From: Burkholderiales bacterium RIFCSPHIGHO2_12_FULL_61_11
GTDB taxonomy: Bacteria > Pseudomonadota > Gammaproteobacteria > Burkholderiales > Burkholderiaceae_C
Direction: 5' to 3'
Length of the DNA: 5,843 bases
Assembly (NCBI GenBank): GCA_001770785.1
Contig: MERZ01000133.1
Location: 1,744 to 7,586 of the forward strand
The notes below the pieces were generated by a model, which had not been told where the DNA came from, searched no databases, and saw only the letters and a program-made list of their open reading frames with translations. Below, one piece after another: positions 1 through 5,843 of this stretch (the first letter of the stretch is position 1; each line of letters starts with the position of its first letter). The translations under genes were made by a program, and so were the position numbers.

Positions 1-1207
1 CGCGCTGCCTGGCGTGACAGCCTTTCCGATCACCCCGCCATCACTGGGCCAGGGCTTTCGCGAGCGGCCGCTCAATTTTGTGATCCAGACCTCGGAAAGT
101 TACGAAAACCTCAATACCGTGGTGGAACAGATACTTGAGGAGATTGCCAAAAATCCCGGCATTGTGTCGCCGAATGTGGACTTGCGCCTGAATAAACCCG
201 AATTGCGCATCGAGGTGGAGCGCGACAGGGCGGCTGATCTCGGTGTCAGTGTGGACGTGGTGGCCAAGGCCGTCGAGACCCTGCTCGGTGGCCGCAACGT
301 GACGCGCTACAAGCGCGATGCCGAGCAGTACGACGTGATTGTGCAGACCGAGGCCGGCAGTCGCAGCACCCCCGAAGACATTGAACGCATTTACGTGCGC
401 GGCCGCAATGACGCGATGATTCCGCTCTCCAGCTTGGTCAAGGTGCACGAAAGCGTGTCGCCACGCGAACTGAACCATTTCGGGCAGCGGCGTTCGGTGT
501 CCATCACAGCCGGCCTGGCTAGCGACTATTCGCTGGGCGAAGCCATCAACTTCATGGACCAGACAGCAGCCAAAGTACTCAAAACAGGCTACAGCACCGA
601 CCTGAACGGCACGTCACGCGAGTTCAGGAATTCGCAGGGCGCGCTGGCCATTGTGTTTGTGCTGGCGCTGGTGTTTATTTTTCTGGTGCTGGCCGCGCAG
701 TTCGAAAGTTTTATCGATCCGCTGGTCATCATGCTCTCGGTGCCGCTGTCCATGATCGGCGCGCTGCTGGCACTGAAATGGAGCGGCGGCTCGCTCAACG
801 TCTATTCACAGATCGGCTTGATCACGCTGGTGGGCCTGATTACCAAGCACGGCATTTTGATTGTGGAGTTCACCAACCAGTTGCGCGGGCAGGGCATGGA
901 GATGATCGACGCGCTGGTCAAAGCGTCTTCCCAGCGCCTGCGACCAATCATGATGACGACCGGTGCCATGGTGCTGGGTGCCTTGCCGCTGGCGCTGGCG
1001 CATGGTGCGGGCGCTGAAAGCCGCACCCAGATTGGCTGGGTGATTGTGGGCGGCATGTCCCTGGGCACCTTGCTCACCGTGTTTGTGGTGCCCACCATGT
1101 ACAGCTTGTTTGCGCGCCAGGCCATACCGGGCGGCAACAAGACCATCGCCAAAGAGCAGCCGGGTCACTCCCCGACGCACGAACCTGCGGAATACGTGGC
1201 CAAGTAA
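1..1207 (+). CDS. RND (HAE1-family) multidrug efflux permease, C-terminal part, truncated by window edge
   Basis: This is the C-terminal part of an inner-membrane, proton-driven RND exporter of the AcrB/MdtC type, which works with a periplasmic adaptor and an outer-membrane channel. The reading frame is open from base 2, before the first possible GTG at 14, so the start lies outside the window. About 401 residues are visible, against roughly 1,030 for a full permease. Counting from the GTG codon, residues 1-200 are the second periplasmic porter/docking region (PPSLGQGF near 8-15, LGVSVDVVAKAVETLLGG near 76-93). Five hydrophobic segments follow, at about 209-229, 236-256, 265-287, 311-331 and 340-365, matching TM8-TM12. 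The motif GLITKHGILIVEF (274-286) aligns with AcrB TM10, placing K278 at the AcrB Lys940 relay position. The tail after TM12 is polar and ends at TAA 1205-1207. Substrate range cannot be told from this part. The adaptor gene would be expected upstream, outside the window. Confidence 0.95.
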   Translation, partial: ALPGVTAFPITPPSLGQGFRERPLNFVIQTSESYENLNTVVEQILEEIAKNPGIVSPNVDLRLNKPELRIEVERDRAADLGVSVDVVAKAVETLLGGRNVTRYKRDAEQYDVIVQTEAGSRSTPEDIERIYVRGRNDAMIPLSSLVKVHESVSPRELNHFGQRRSVSITAGLASDYSLGEAINFMDQTAAKVLKTGYSTDLNGTSREFRNSQGALAIVFVLALVFIFLVLAAQFESFIDPLVIMLSVPLSMIGALLALKWSGGSLNVYSQIGLITLVGLITKHGILIVEFTNQLRGQGMEMIDALVKASSQRLRPIMMTTGAMVLGALPLALAHGAGAESRTQIGWVIVGGMSLGTLLTVFVVPTMYSLFARQAIPGGNKTIAKEQPGHSPTHEPAEYVAK

Positions 1208-1215
1208 GCAGGCTG

Positions 1216-2571
1216 CTAGATCACCCCGTCAAACATCATGACATCGACCTCATCACCCACGGCCACATTGCCCTGGGTATGGTGCAGCACCATCAAGCCG
1301 TTGGCTTCGGCCATGGAACGAAGCACGCCCGAACCCTGGCTGCCGGTACTTTTTACTTGAAGTGAGCCATCTGGCGCGCTAGAGACCCAGCCGCGCTGGT
1401 ATTCGGTGCGGCCCGGTTTCTTGCGAATCGCCTCCGAACTGCGGGCTTTGAGCAGCGGCGCCGGTGCGGCATTGGCGCCCATCATCTGCAGCAGCGCTGG
1501 GCGCACAAAGGCCAGGAAAGTCACCATCACCGCCACCGGGTTGCCAGGCAGGCCAAAAAGAATGGCGCCATCTGGATTGCTATTATTTGTATAGCTTCTA
1601 GTGCCCGTATATATTGGGATAGTGGCCGATTTTGTTGATAAAATTCGCCCCACCGCCATGGGGCGGCCGGGCCGCATCGCAATGCGCCAGAAGGCCACAT
1701 CGCCGAGTTTTTTCATCATGGCTTTGGTGAAGTCAGCCTCACCCACGCTGACGCCGCCCGAGGTGATGATGGCGTCGGCCTGCGCGGCCGCTCGGGTAAA
1801 GGCCGCCTCCAGCAGGGCCGGGTCGTCACGAACCACCCCCATGTCAATGACCTGGCAGCCCAGGCGGCTGAGCAGGCCGAAGAGCGTGTAGCGGTTGCTG
1901 TCGTACACGGCGCCTTCGCGCGGTGCTTCGCCCAGCGACAAAATTTCGTCGCCGGTTGAAAAGTAGGCCACCCGCAGCGGTCGCCAGGTTTTCAGGGTGT
2001 CAAGGCCCAAAGAGGCCGCCAGCCCAAGACGGGCGGGCGTGAGAATCTCACCTTTTTTTAGTGCCGCTTTACCCTGCATGAGGTCTTCGCCGCGCAGTCG
2101 GCGGTTGTCACCCGCGCGCAGCAAGCCGGGCGGAAGGGTGATGTGGCTGGCCTCGTCCACCTGATTCAGCGTCACCGACTCCTGCGGCACCACGGTATCC
2201 AGGCCCTGCGGCATGACGGCACCCGTCATGATCTTGACGCATTGGCCGGTCTTGACGGGGCCATCGCTGCCTTGCCAGGCTTTGCCTGCCAGCGCCGTGC
2301 CCACGACCTGCAACTCGATCGTGCTGTCTGTCCTCAGTTGCTTGCCATCAAACGCGTAGCCGTCCATCGCCGAGTTGTCATGCGGCGGCACGTCAAATGG
2401 AGAAATCACGTCGTCCGCCAGCACGCGGCCCAGCGCTTCAAACAGGGGCAGTTCAAGCACATCCCGAACCGGCGTGACCAGCCTGGACAAAAAGGCCTGG
2501 ACGTCGTCAGCCGACATCGCCTGCGGGTCATAGCCCTGCAGTCCGGCGGTAATCTGGTCCAGTGTTTTCAT
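1216..2571 (-). CDS. moeA: Molybdopterin molybdenumtransferase MoeA with an unusual in-frame insert
   Basis: MoeA inserts molybdate into adenylyl-molybdopterin to give active Moco, in the cytoplasm. The 451 residues contain the family motifs in order: [12 protein letters not shown] (62-73), MTGA (115-118), STGDE (205-209), [12 protein letters not shown] (270-281), [11 protein letters not shown] (299-309), [12 protein letters not shown] (339-350) and a C-terminal domain IV segment [13 protein letters not shown] (413-425). E. coli MoeA is about 411 residues. Much of the excess is residues 310-333, encoded by an AT-rich repeat-like segment described separately. The gene appears intact: no frameshift or internal stop, and conserved sequence resumes directly after the insert. 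The ATG (2569-2571) overlaps the mobA TGA as ATGA. A GGAG at 2583-2586 is 11 nt upstream, rather far, so translational coupling to mobA is likely. The gene ends at TAG 1216-1218, 8 bp from the convergent efflux gene. Function is confident from motifs; the effect of the insert on activity is unknown. Confidence 0.96.
   Translation of the reverse strand: MKTLDQITAGLQGYDPQAMSADDVQAFLSRLVTPVRDVLELPLFEALGRVLADDVISPFDVPPHDNSAMDGYAFDGKQLRTDSTIELQVVGTALAGKAWQGSDGPVKTGQCVKIMTGAVMPQGLDTVVPQESVTLNQVDEASHITLPPGLLRAGDNRRLRGEDLMQGKAALKKGEILTPARLGLAASLGLDTLKTWRPLRVAYFSTGDEILSLGEAPREGAVYDSNRYTLFGLLSRLGCQVIDMGVVRDDPALLEAAFTRAAAQADAIITSGGVSVGEADFTKAMMKKLGDVAFWRIAMRPGRPMAVGRILSTKSATIPIYTGTRSYTNNSNPDGAILFGLPGNPVAVMVTFLAFVRPALLQMMGANAAPAPLLKARSSEAIRKKPGRTEYQRGWVSSAPDGSLQVKSTGSQGSGVLRSMAEANGLMVLHHTQGNVAVGDEVDVMMFDGVI
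1573..1644. repeat. AT-rich, repeat-like insert in moeA (suspected dispersed palindromic repeat)
   Basis: These 72 bp have 25 G/C bases (35%), in strong contrast with the GC-rich coding sequence on both sides. They contain a perfect short inverted repeat, GCTAT (1579-1583) and ATAGC (1591-1595), around a 7-nt loop. A second imperfect dyad follows: CTAGTGCCC (1598-1606), then GTATATATT, then GGGATAG (1616-1622). On the moeA strand they encode residues 310-333, using codons such as TTA, TCA, ATA and AGA. The segment joins MAVGR directly to the conserved [12 protein letters not shown], which are close together in typical MoeA. From memory, the layout (gctat..atagc, then a ctag-type dyad, then ggccgatttt) resembles a short repeat scattered through Comamonadaceae genomes; I could not search to confirm this. 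Exact ends are uncertain by several bases, and I see no clear target-site duplication. Confidence 0.6.
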
Positions 2572-3215
2572 GTGTGACGCGACTCCAGCTGGTGCAATTC
2601 AGCCAGCGTGTTGGCGTTGAAGAAGCCGCGGGCGTCGTCGCCGGGCTGGTCAAACGGCACTAGGACAGTTTTGTGCTGCGCGGTCCATGCGTCAATTTTC
2701 CTGCCTCCGCCTTGCGTAAAACGCACCAGGCTTTCGAGCAGGCCGGTATGCATCAGGCAAAACACCGGCTGTGGCCTCAATTGCCCATCTTCTTCTCGCG
2801 CGGCGGCCACGGCGATTTCGGCATCTTCCCGCGCCAGGGCCTCCGCCAGCCGTGCCACCAGGTCTTGCGGAAATAGCGGGGTGTCGCAGGGCACCGTGAG
2901 CAGGTAAGGGGTTTCGCAGCGCTCCAGGGCGGTGAGGAAACCGGCCAGCGGCCCGGCGAACTCGCCCAGACCGGTGCTGTCGGGCCAGACTGGAACGCCA
3001 AACGACTCGTAGGCGGCCAGGTTGCGATTGGCGTTGATCATGATCTCGCCGACCTGGGGCGACAAGCGCATCAGCGTGTGCAGGGCCAATGGCACGCCAT
3101 TGAAATTTTGCAGGCCCTTGTCGGCGCCGCCCATGCGCGAGCCGCGCCCACCGGCCAGGATGACGCCCGTGATGGCTTCAATGTGCAGCGGGGCACTCAT
3201 ATCACTATTGACCAA
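2568..3215 (-). CDS. mobA: Molybdenum cofactor guanylyltransferase MobA
   Basis: MobA transfers GMP from GTP to Mo-molybdopterin, giving the guanine-dinucleotide cofactor (the precursor of bis-MGD) used by DMSO-reductase-family enzymes such as nitrate reductases and formate dehydrogenases. The 215 residues form a nucleotidyltransferase fold with the signature [16 protein letters not shown] (20-35), NANR (61-64), EFAGPLAG (85-92), the metal-binding PCDTP (109-113), RPQPVF (147-152) and FFNANT (198-203). Length fits the family (about 190-215). I chose the TTG at 3213-3215 because a perfect GGAGG (3221-3225) lies 5 nt upstream. The alternative ATG at 3198-3200 gives a 210-residue protein but is 20 nt from that site. 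The conserved region starts after both, so function is unaffected. The gene begins 1 bp after the moaA stop, and its TGA overlaps the moeA ATG, so the three genes are almost certainly one transcript. Confidence 0.96.
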   Translation of the reverse strand: MVNSDMSAPLHIEAITGVILAGGRGSRMGGADKGLQNFNGVPLALHTLMRLSPQVGEIMINANRNLAAYESFGVPVWPDSTGLGEFAGPLAGFLTALERCETPYLLTVPCDTPLFPQDLVARLAEALAREDAEIAVAAAREEDGQLRPQPVFCLMHTGLLESLVRFTQGGGRKIDAWTAQHKTVLVPFDQPGDDARGFFNANTLAELHQLESRHT

Positions 3216-3216
3216 A

Positions 3217-4350
3217 TCATCCTCCGATGTAGCTCATCTCGACCCGTTTTAAGGTGCCGTCAGCGGGGCTGGAATCGGCGGGCAGGGCGGCGCGCAGTTC
3301 CGAATAACGGGCGCCACGTCCCTGCCAAACCTGGCCCACCGCCGCCGCGATCTGCTCGTCGGAGCAGTCGCCCCGCAGCAGCGCCCGAAAATCGTGCCCG
3401 TTGGTGGCAAACAGGCACAAAAACAGCTTTCCTTCAGTCGACAGCCGGGCCCGGTTGCAGTCGCTGCAAAATGCCTGAGTGACGCTGCTGATCACGCCGA
3501 TTTCACCGGCACCGTCGGCATAACGCCAGCGCCCGGCCGTTTCGCCCAGGTAGTTCGGATCGATGGCGATAACGGGAAACTCGGCATTGAGGCGCTCAAT
3601 CACTTGCCTTGAGGGCATCACTTCGTCCATGCGCCAGCCATTGCTGGCGCCCACGTCCATGTATTCAATAAAGCGCAGCACCGCGCCGGAATGGCGAAAA
3701 TGGCGCGCCATGGGCACAATCTCGGCGTCGTTGGTGCCGCGCTTGACCACCATGTTGACCTTGATGGGTGCCAGGCCGACTTGACTCGCCACGTCAATGC
3801 CCTCGAGGACATCGGCCACAGGAAAGTCCACATCGTTCATGCTGCGAAAGATGGCGTCGTCCAGCCCATCCAGGCTCACGGTGACGCGCTGCAGTCCGGC
3901 ATCTTTCAGCGACTGCGCCTTCTTGGCGAGCAGCGATCCGTTGGTGGTCAGTGTGATGTCCAGCGGCTTGCCTGCTGTCGTTTGCAGCCTGGCCAACATT
4001 TCAATCAAGGACTCAATGTTCTTGCGCAGCAAAGGCTCGCCACCCGTCAGCCTGATTTTTTCAACGCCGTGCGCCACAAAAATGCGCGCCAGGCGCGCGA
4101 TTTCCTCAAAACTCAGCAGTGAGTTGTGGGGCAGGTAAGCGTAGTCCTTGTCAAAAAATTCCTTGGGCATGCAGTAGCTGCAGCGAAAGTTGCAGCGGTC
4201 GGTCACGCTGATGCGCAAATCGCGTAGCGGCCGGCCCAGGGTGTCACTCAGCAGGCCGGTGGGCGCCGACAACTGCGCCGGGATAGGCGGCACGCGGCTG
4301 GCGTAGCGGATATCTGCCAGCGGAATAACTTTGTGTGGTTTGTTTGTCAT
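3217..4350 (-). CDS. moaA: GTP 3',8-cyclase MoaA (radical SAM)
   Basis: MoaA catalyses the first step of molybdenum-cofactor synthesis, the radical-SAM conversion of GTP to 3',8-cyclo-GTP, which MoaC turns into cyclic pyranopterin monophosphate. Using ATG 4348-4350 the protein has 377 residues. The N-terminal [4Fe-4S] motif CX3CX2C is C53, C57 and C60 ([10 protein letters not shown]). The SAM-binding GGEP is at 103-106. The C-terminal cluster motif CX2CX13C is C295, C298 and C312, with R300 and R302 at the positions of E. coli R266 and R268. The protein ends in Gly-Gly, as active MoaA proteins do. The N-terminus is about 29 residues longer than in E. coli. The frame stays open upstream to a TTG at 4456-4458, but those 36 extra codons look like intergenic sequence, so I did not use them. 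No convincing Shine-Dalgarno precedes the ATG. A 114-bp gap separates moaA from the SDR gene. Confidence 0.97.
   Translation of the reverse strand: MTNKPHKVIPLADIRYASRVPPIPAQLSAPTGLLSDTLGRPLRDLRISVTDRCNFRCSYCMPKEFFDKDYAYLPHNSLLSFEEIARLARIFVAHGVEKIRLTGGEPLLRKNIESLIEMLARLQTTAGKPLDITLTTNGSLLAKKAQSLKDAGLQRVTVSLDGLDDAIFRSMNDVDFPVADVLEGIDVASQVGLAPIKVNMVVKRGTNDAEIVPMARHFRHSGAVLRFIEYMDVGASNGWRMDEVMPSRQVIERLNAEFPVIAIDPNYLGETAGRWRYADGAGEIGVISSVTQAFCSDCNRARLSTEGKLFLCLFATNGHDFRALLRGDCSDEQIAAAVGQVWQGRGARYSELRAALPADSSPADGTLKRVEMSYIGG
3221..3225 (-). promoter_or_regulatory. Strong Shine-Dalgarno (GGAGG) for mobA, inside the moaA 3' end
   Basis: On the minus strand the last two glycine codons of moaA (GGA GGA) plus its stop form GGAGGATGA. 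The GGAGG sits 5 nt before TTG 3213-3215 and 20 nt before the first ATG at 3198-3200. This spacing favours the TTG as the mobA start. The codons for MoaA's conserved C-terminal Gly-Gly thus also serve as the ribosome-binding site of the next gene. Confidence 0.6.
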
Positions 4351-4436
4351 GGTGGAAGGCTCTGGTAGAGAATTTACCCTATTGGCGATGTCGGCCGCGC
4401 AGGGCAGCCCCTTATCCTCTACGGGTATGCGAGATA

Positions 4437-4453
4437 GCCGGGCCACCCCCGGC
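4437..4453 (-). terminator. GC-rich hairpin between the SDR gene and moaA, possible weak terminator
   Basis: On the minus strand GCCGGG and CCCGGC form a perfect 6-bp stem around a 5-nt loop, starting 11 nt after the SDR stop codon. It is followed by TATCTCGC, not a run of T, so it lacks the second half of a standard intrinsic terminator. It could weaken read-through or protect the upstream mRNA end. The rest of the gap to moaA (4351-4436) shows no convincing promoter or known riboswitch. Confidence 0.25.
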
Positions 4454-4464
4454 GGCAATCGTGC

Positions 4465-5226
4465 TTACACGCAGCGGGCACCATCCACCTCGATACAGAC
4501 GCCGCTGATGAAATCGGCCTCGTCGCTGGCCAAATACAGTGCGGCGTTCGCCACGTCCAGCGCCGTTGAAAAACGCCCCAGCGGGATGCTGGACCGGAAC
4601 CGGGCCTTGCGTTCCTCATCCAGCGGGCCGCCCGCGAAATCGACCGACAGGCCGGTGTCGGGGTTGAAGACCGGGTTGATGCAGTTCACGCGGATATTGT
4701 CGGGCCCCAGCTCAGCCGCCAGCGATTTCGACGTGGTGATGACCGCGCCCTTGGAGCCGTTGTACCAGGTCAGGCCCGGGCGAGGGCGCACACCAGCCGT
4801 CGAGGCAATATTGATGAAACTGCCGCCGCCCTGGGACCGAAATACCGGCGTTGCGTGGATGGTGGCAAGGTAAATGCTTTTGACGTTGATGGCATAACAT
4901 TTGTCGAAATCATCTTCACTCACATCGAGTGCGGGCTGGTTGCGGTGCGTCCAGCCCGCGTTGTTGATCATCACGTCCAGCTTTCCATGGCGCTGCACAG
5001 CGGCGTCCACCAGCGCCTTGACCTCGGGCGACTTCGTGACATCGGCGGCAAAAAATGACGCCGTGCCGCCCGCCTTGACGATGGCGGCCGCGACCTTTTC
5101 GCCCAGCGCCACATTGATGTCATTCACGATGACCTTGGCGCCTTCAGCGGCCAGCCGCCTGGCGATGCCTTCGCCAATGCCGCCGCCGGAACCAGTGACG
5201 ATGATGGATTTGTCTTTGACCCGCAT
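4465..5226 (-). CDS. SDR-family NAD(P)-dependent oxidoreductase
   Basis: This is a classical short-chain dehydrogenase/reductase of 253 residues, a typical length, expected to be a soluble cytoplasmic enzyme oxidising an alcohol or reducing a ketone. The Rossmann cofactor motif is TGSGGGIG (11-18). D36 at the end of the second strand (VND) suggests a preference for NAD(H) over NADP(H). NNAG is at 88-91, and the catalytic tetrad is N114, S142, Y155 and K159 (YNGSK). The usual PG after the catalytic helix is replaced by NPVFNP (184-189), and the C-terminus is cysteine-containing (GVCIEVDGARCV). The ATG at 5224-5226 has GGAG (5235-5238) 8 nt upstream. The gene follows the aldehyde dehydrogenase by 64 bp on the same strand, suggesting consecutive oxidations of an alcohol to aldehyde to acid, though the substrate cannot be named. 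Automated labels such as FabG or glucose dehydrogenase would not be justified by sequence alone. Confidence 0.92.
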   Translation of the reverse strand: MRVKDKSIIVTGSGGGIGEGIARRLAAEGAKVIVNDINVALGEKVAAAIVKAGGTASFFAADVTKSPEVKALVDAAVQRHGKLDVMINNAGWTHRNQPALDVSEDDFDKCYAINVKSIYLATIHATPVFRSQGGGSFINIASTAGVRPRPGLTWYNGSKGAVITTSKSLAAELGPDNIRVNCINPVFNPDTGLSVDFAGGPLDEERKARFRSSIPLGRFSTALDVANAALYLASDEADFISGVCIEVDGARCV

Positions 5227-5234
5227 GGGCTTGT

Positions 5235-5238
5235 CTCC
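5235..5238 (-). promoter_or_regulatory. Shine-Dalgarno (GGAG) of the SDR gene
   Basis: On the minus strand the sequence CTGGAGACAAGCCCATG places GGAG 8 nt before the ATG at 5224-5226. Spacing and sequence are ordinary and support this start. The conserved TGSGGGIG motif then begins at residue 11, as usual for the family. Confidence 0.6.
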
Positions 5239-5269
5239 AGAATTGGTTGAATAGGTGACCTTATTGCAT

Positions 5270-5283
5270 CCCCGGGCTCGGGG
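5270..5283 (-). other. Intercistronic GC hairpin between the aldehyde dehydrogenase and SDR genes
   Basis: On the minus strand CCCCG and CGGGG form a perfect 5-bp stem around AGCC, 7 nt after the aldehyde dehydrogenase stop. No T-run follows (ATGCAATAAGG comes next), so I do not call it a terminator. It may be chance in GC-rich DNA or an mRNA-stabilising structure within a two-gene transcript. Confidence 0.25.
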
Positions 5284-5290
5284 CGTGATT

Positions 5291-5843
5291 TCAACCGTGC
5301 CGGATGGCGACGGTCTTCAGCGTGGTGAAGCCATGCAGCGCCTCAAAGCCCTTCTCGCGCCCATAGCCCGATGATTTCACGCCGCCAAAGGGCAACTCCA
5401 CACCACCGCCGGCACCGTAGTTGTTGATGAACACCTGGCCGCTTCTTACACGCTTGGCCATGCGGAACTGGCGCGCACCGTCGCGCGTCCAGATCCCGGC
5501 GACCAGCCCAAACCGGGTGGCGTTGGCCAGTTCGACGGCGTGGTCTTCATTCTGAAAGCTCATGGCGCACAGCACCGGTCCAAAGACTTCTTCCTGCGCT
5601 AGCCGGTGCATCACGGGCACGTCGCGCAACAGGGTGGGCGCCTGGTAAAAACCGGTGTCGGGCGCTTCATCAACGATCTGCCCGTGCGCCACCATCGGGA
5701 TACCCGCAACCTGCGCATCGCTTAAAAAATCCCACACGCGCTGCTGCTGGCTCTGACGAATCAGCGGGCCGACGTCCAGGTCCATCGCGGCTGGGCCCAC
5801 GCGCAATTGTTTGAAGGCTTGCCCCAGCCGCGCCAGCAGCGGC
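5291..5843 (-). CDS. NAD(P)-dependent aldehyde dehydrogenase, C-terminal part, truncated by window edge
   Basis: This is the C-terminal part, about 183 residues, of an aldehyde dehydrogenase that oxidises an aldehyde to its acid in the cytoplasm; full proteins are about 480-500 residues. The frame stays open through base 5843, so the start, the cofactor-binding half and the catalytic cysteine lie outside the window. Visible family landmarks are LRVGPAAMDLDVGPLI just inside the edge, QEEVFGPVL with the conserved cofactor-contacting glutamate, FGLVAGIWTRD, SGQVFINNYG and the C-terminal ELPFGGVKSSGYGREKG. It ends at TGA 5291-5293. The SDR gene follows after 64 bp on the same strand, so the two likely form a catabolic unit. 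The superfamily is certain, but the substrate cannot be given without the rest of the protein and its upstream neighbours. Confidence 0.94.
   Translation of the reverse strand, partial: PLLARLGQAFKQLRVGPAAMDLDVGPLIRQSQQQRVWDFLSDAQVAGIPMVAHGQIVDEAPDTGFYQAPTLLRDVPVMHRLAQEEVFGPVLCAMSFQNEDHAVELANATRFGLVAGIWTRDGARQFRMAKRVRSGQVFINNYGAGGGVELPFGGVKSSGYGREKGFEALHGFTTLKTVAIRHG

Noticed and set aside
41..478. A 145-codon open frame on the minus strand
   Set aside because: It is antisense to the conserved efflux permease and its His/Ala-rich product has no recognisable domain, so it is a shadow of the real gene.
1561..1660. A frameshift or pseudogene in moeA at the AT-rich segment
   Set aside because: The frame is identical on both sides, there is no stop codon, and the conserved motifs before and after are intact, so the gene reads as functional.
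4351..4458. A longer MoaA starting at TTG 4456-4458
   Set aside because: The extra 36 residues look like translated intergenic sequence, have no recognisable Shine-Dalgarno and overlap the hairpin. The ATG at 4348-4350 gives a length and N-terminus that fit betaproteobacterial MoaA.
4351..4464. A molybdenum-cofactor riboswitch in front of moaA
   Set aside because: The position fits, but the gap is only 114 bp, shorter than I would expect for that element plus an expression platform. I could not recognise its conserved helices; only one simple 6-bp hairpin is evident.
4456..4488. A TTGCCG/TATCTC promoter for moaA just downstream of the SDR
   Set aside because: The -10 matches the consensus at only three of six positions and the spacer is the GC hairpin itself, so the match is no better than chance.
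4331..4873. A 180-codon open frame on the plus strand
   Set aside because: It lies antisense to the SDR gene and the start of moaA. Its product is Ser/Pro/Arg-rich with no family motif, as expected for a shadow frame in GC-rich DNA. The same holds for the long plus-strand frames at 2143-2577 and 3691-4122.

Overview
The window comes from a GC-rich proteobacterium. The protein sequences and gene order look betaproteobacterial, most likely Burkholderiales and perhaps Comamonadaceae. That placement is recognition from memory, not a search result. All 5.8 kb is densely coding, with no intergenic stretch over about 115 bp. I see no tRNA, rRNA, CRISPR array, insertion sequence or phage gene.

Layout, left to right. 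(1) Bases 1-1207, plus strand: the C-terminal part of an RND (HAE1-type) multidrug efflux permease, cut by the left edge. (2) Bases 1216-4350, minus strand: a compact molybdenum-cofactor (Moco) block, transcribed right to left as moaA, mobA, moeA. moaA and mobA are 1 bp apart, and mobA and moeA overlap by 4 bp. (3) Bases 4465-5226, minus strand: a short-chain dehydrogenase/reductase. (4) Bases 5291-5843, minus strand: the C-terminal part of an NAD(P)-dependent aldehyde dehydrogenase, cut by the right edge. The efflux gene and the minus-strand series converge, with only 8 bp between their stop codons.

The three Moco genes cover separate steps. MoaA starts the pathway from GTP, MoeA inserts molybdate into adenylylated molybdopterin, and MobA attaches GMP to give the guanine-dinucleotide cofactor used by DMSO-reductase-family enzymes. 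MoaC, MoaD, MoaE, MoeB and Mog functions must be encoded elsewhere. The aldehyde dehydrogenase and SDR form a likely catabolic pair upstream on the same strand. A 114-bp gap with a GC hairpin separates them from moaA, so the two groups may or may not share a transcript.

The most notable feature is inside moeA. About 72 bp (1573-1644), only 35% GC and containing small inverted repeats, sit in frame just before the conserved [10 protein letters not shown] segment. They add about 24 residues that I would not expect in MoeA. The segment resembles a short dispersed repeat that I recall from Comamonadaceae intergenic regions. It looks like a repeat tolerated inside a protein-coding gene, comparable in principle to the Rickettsia palindromic elements. 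Nothing else here suggests an undescribed system.
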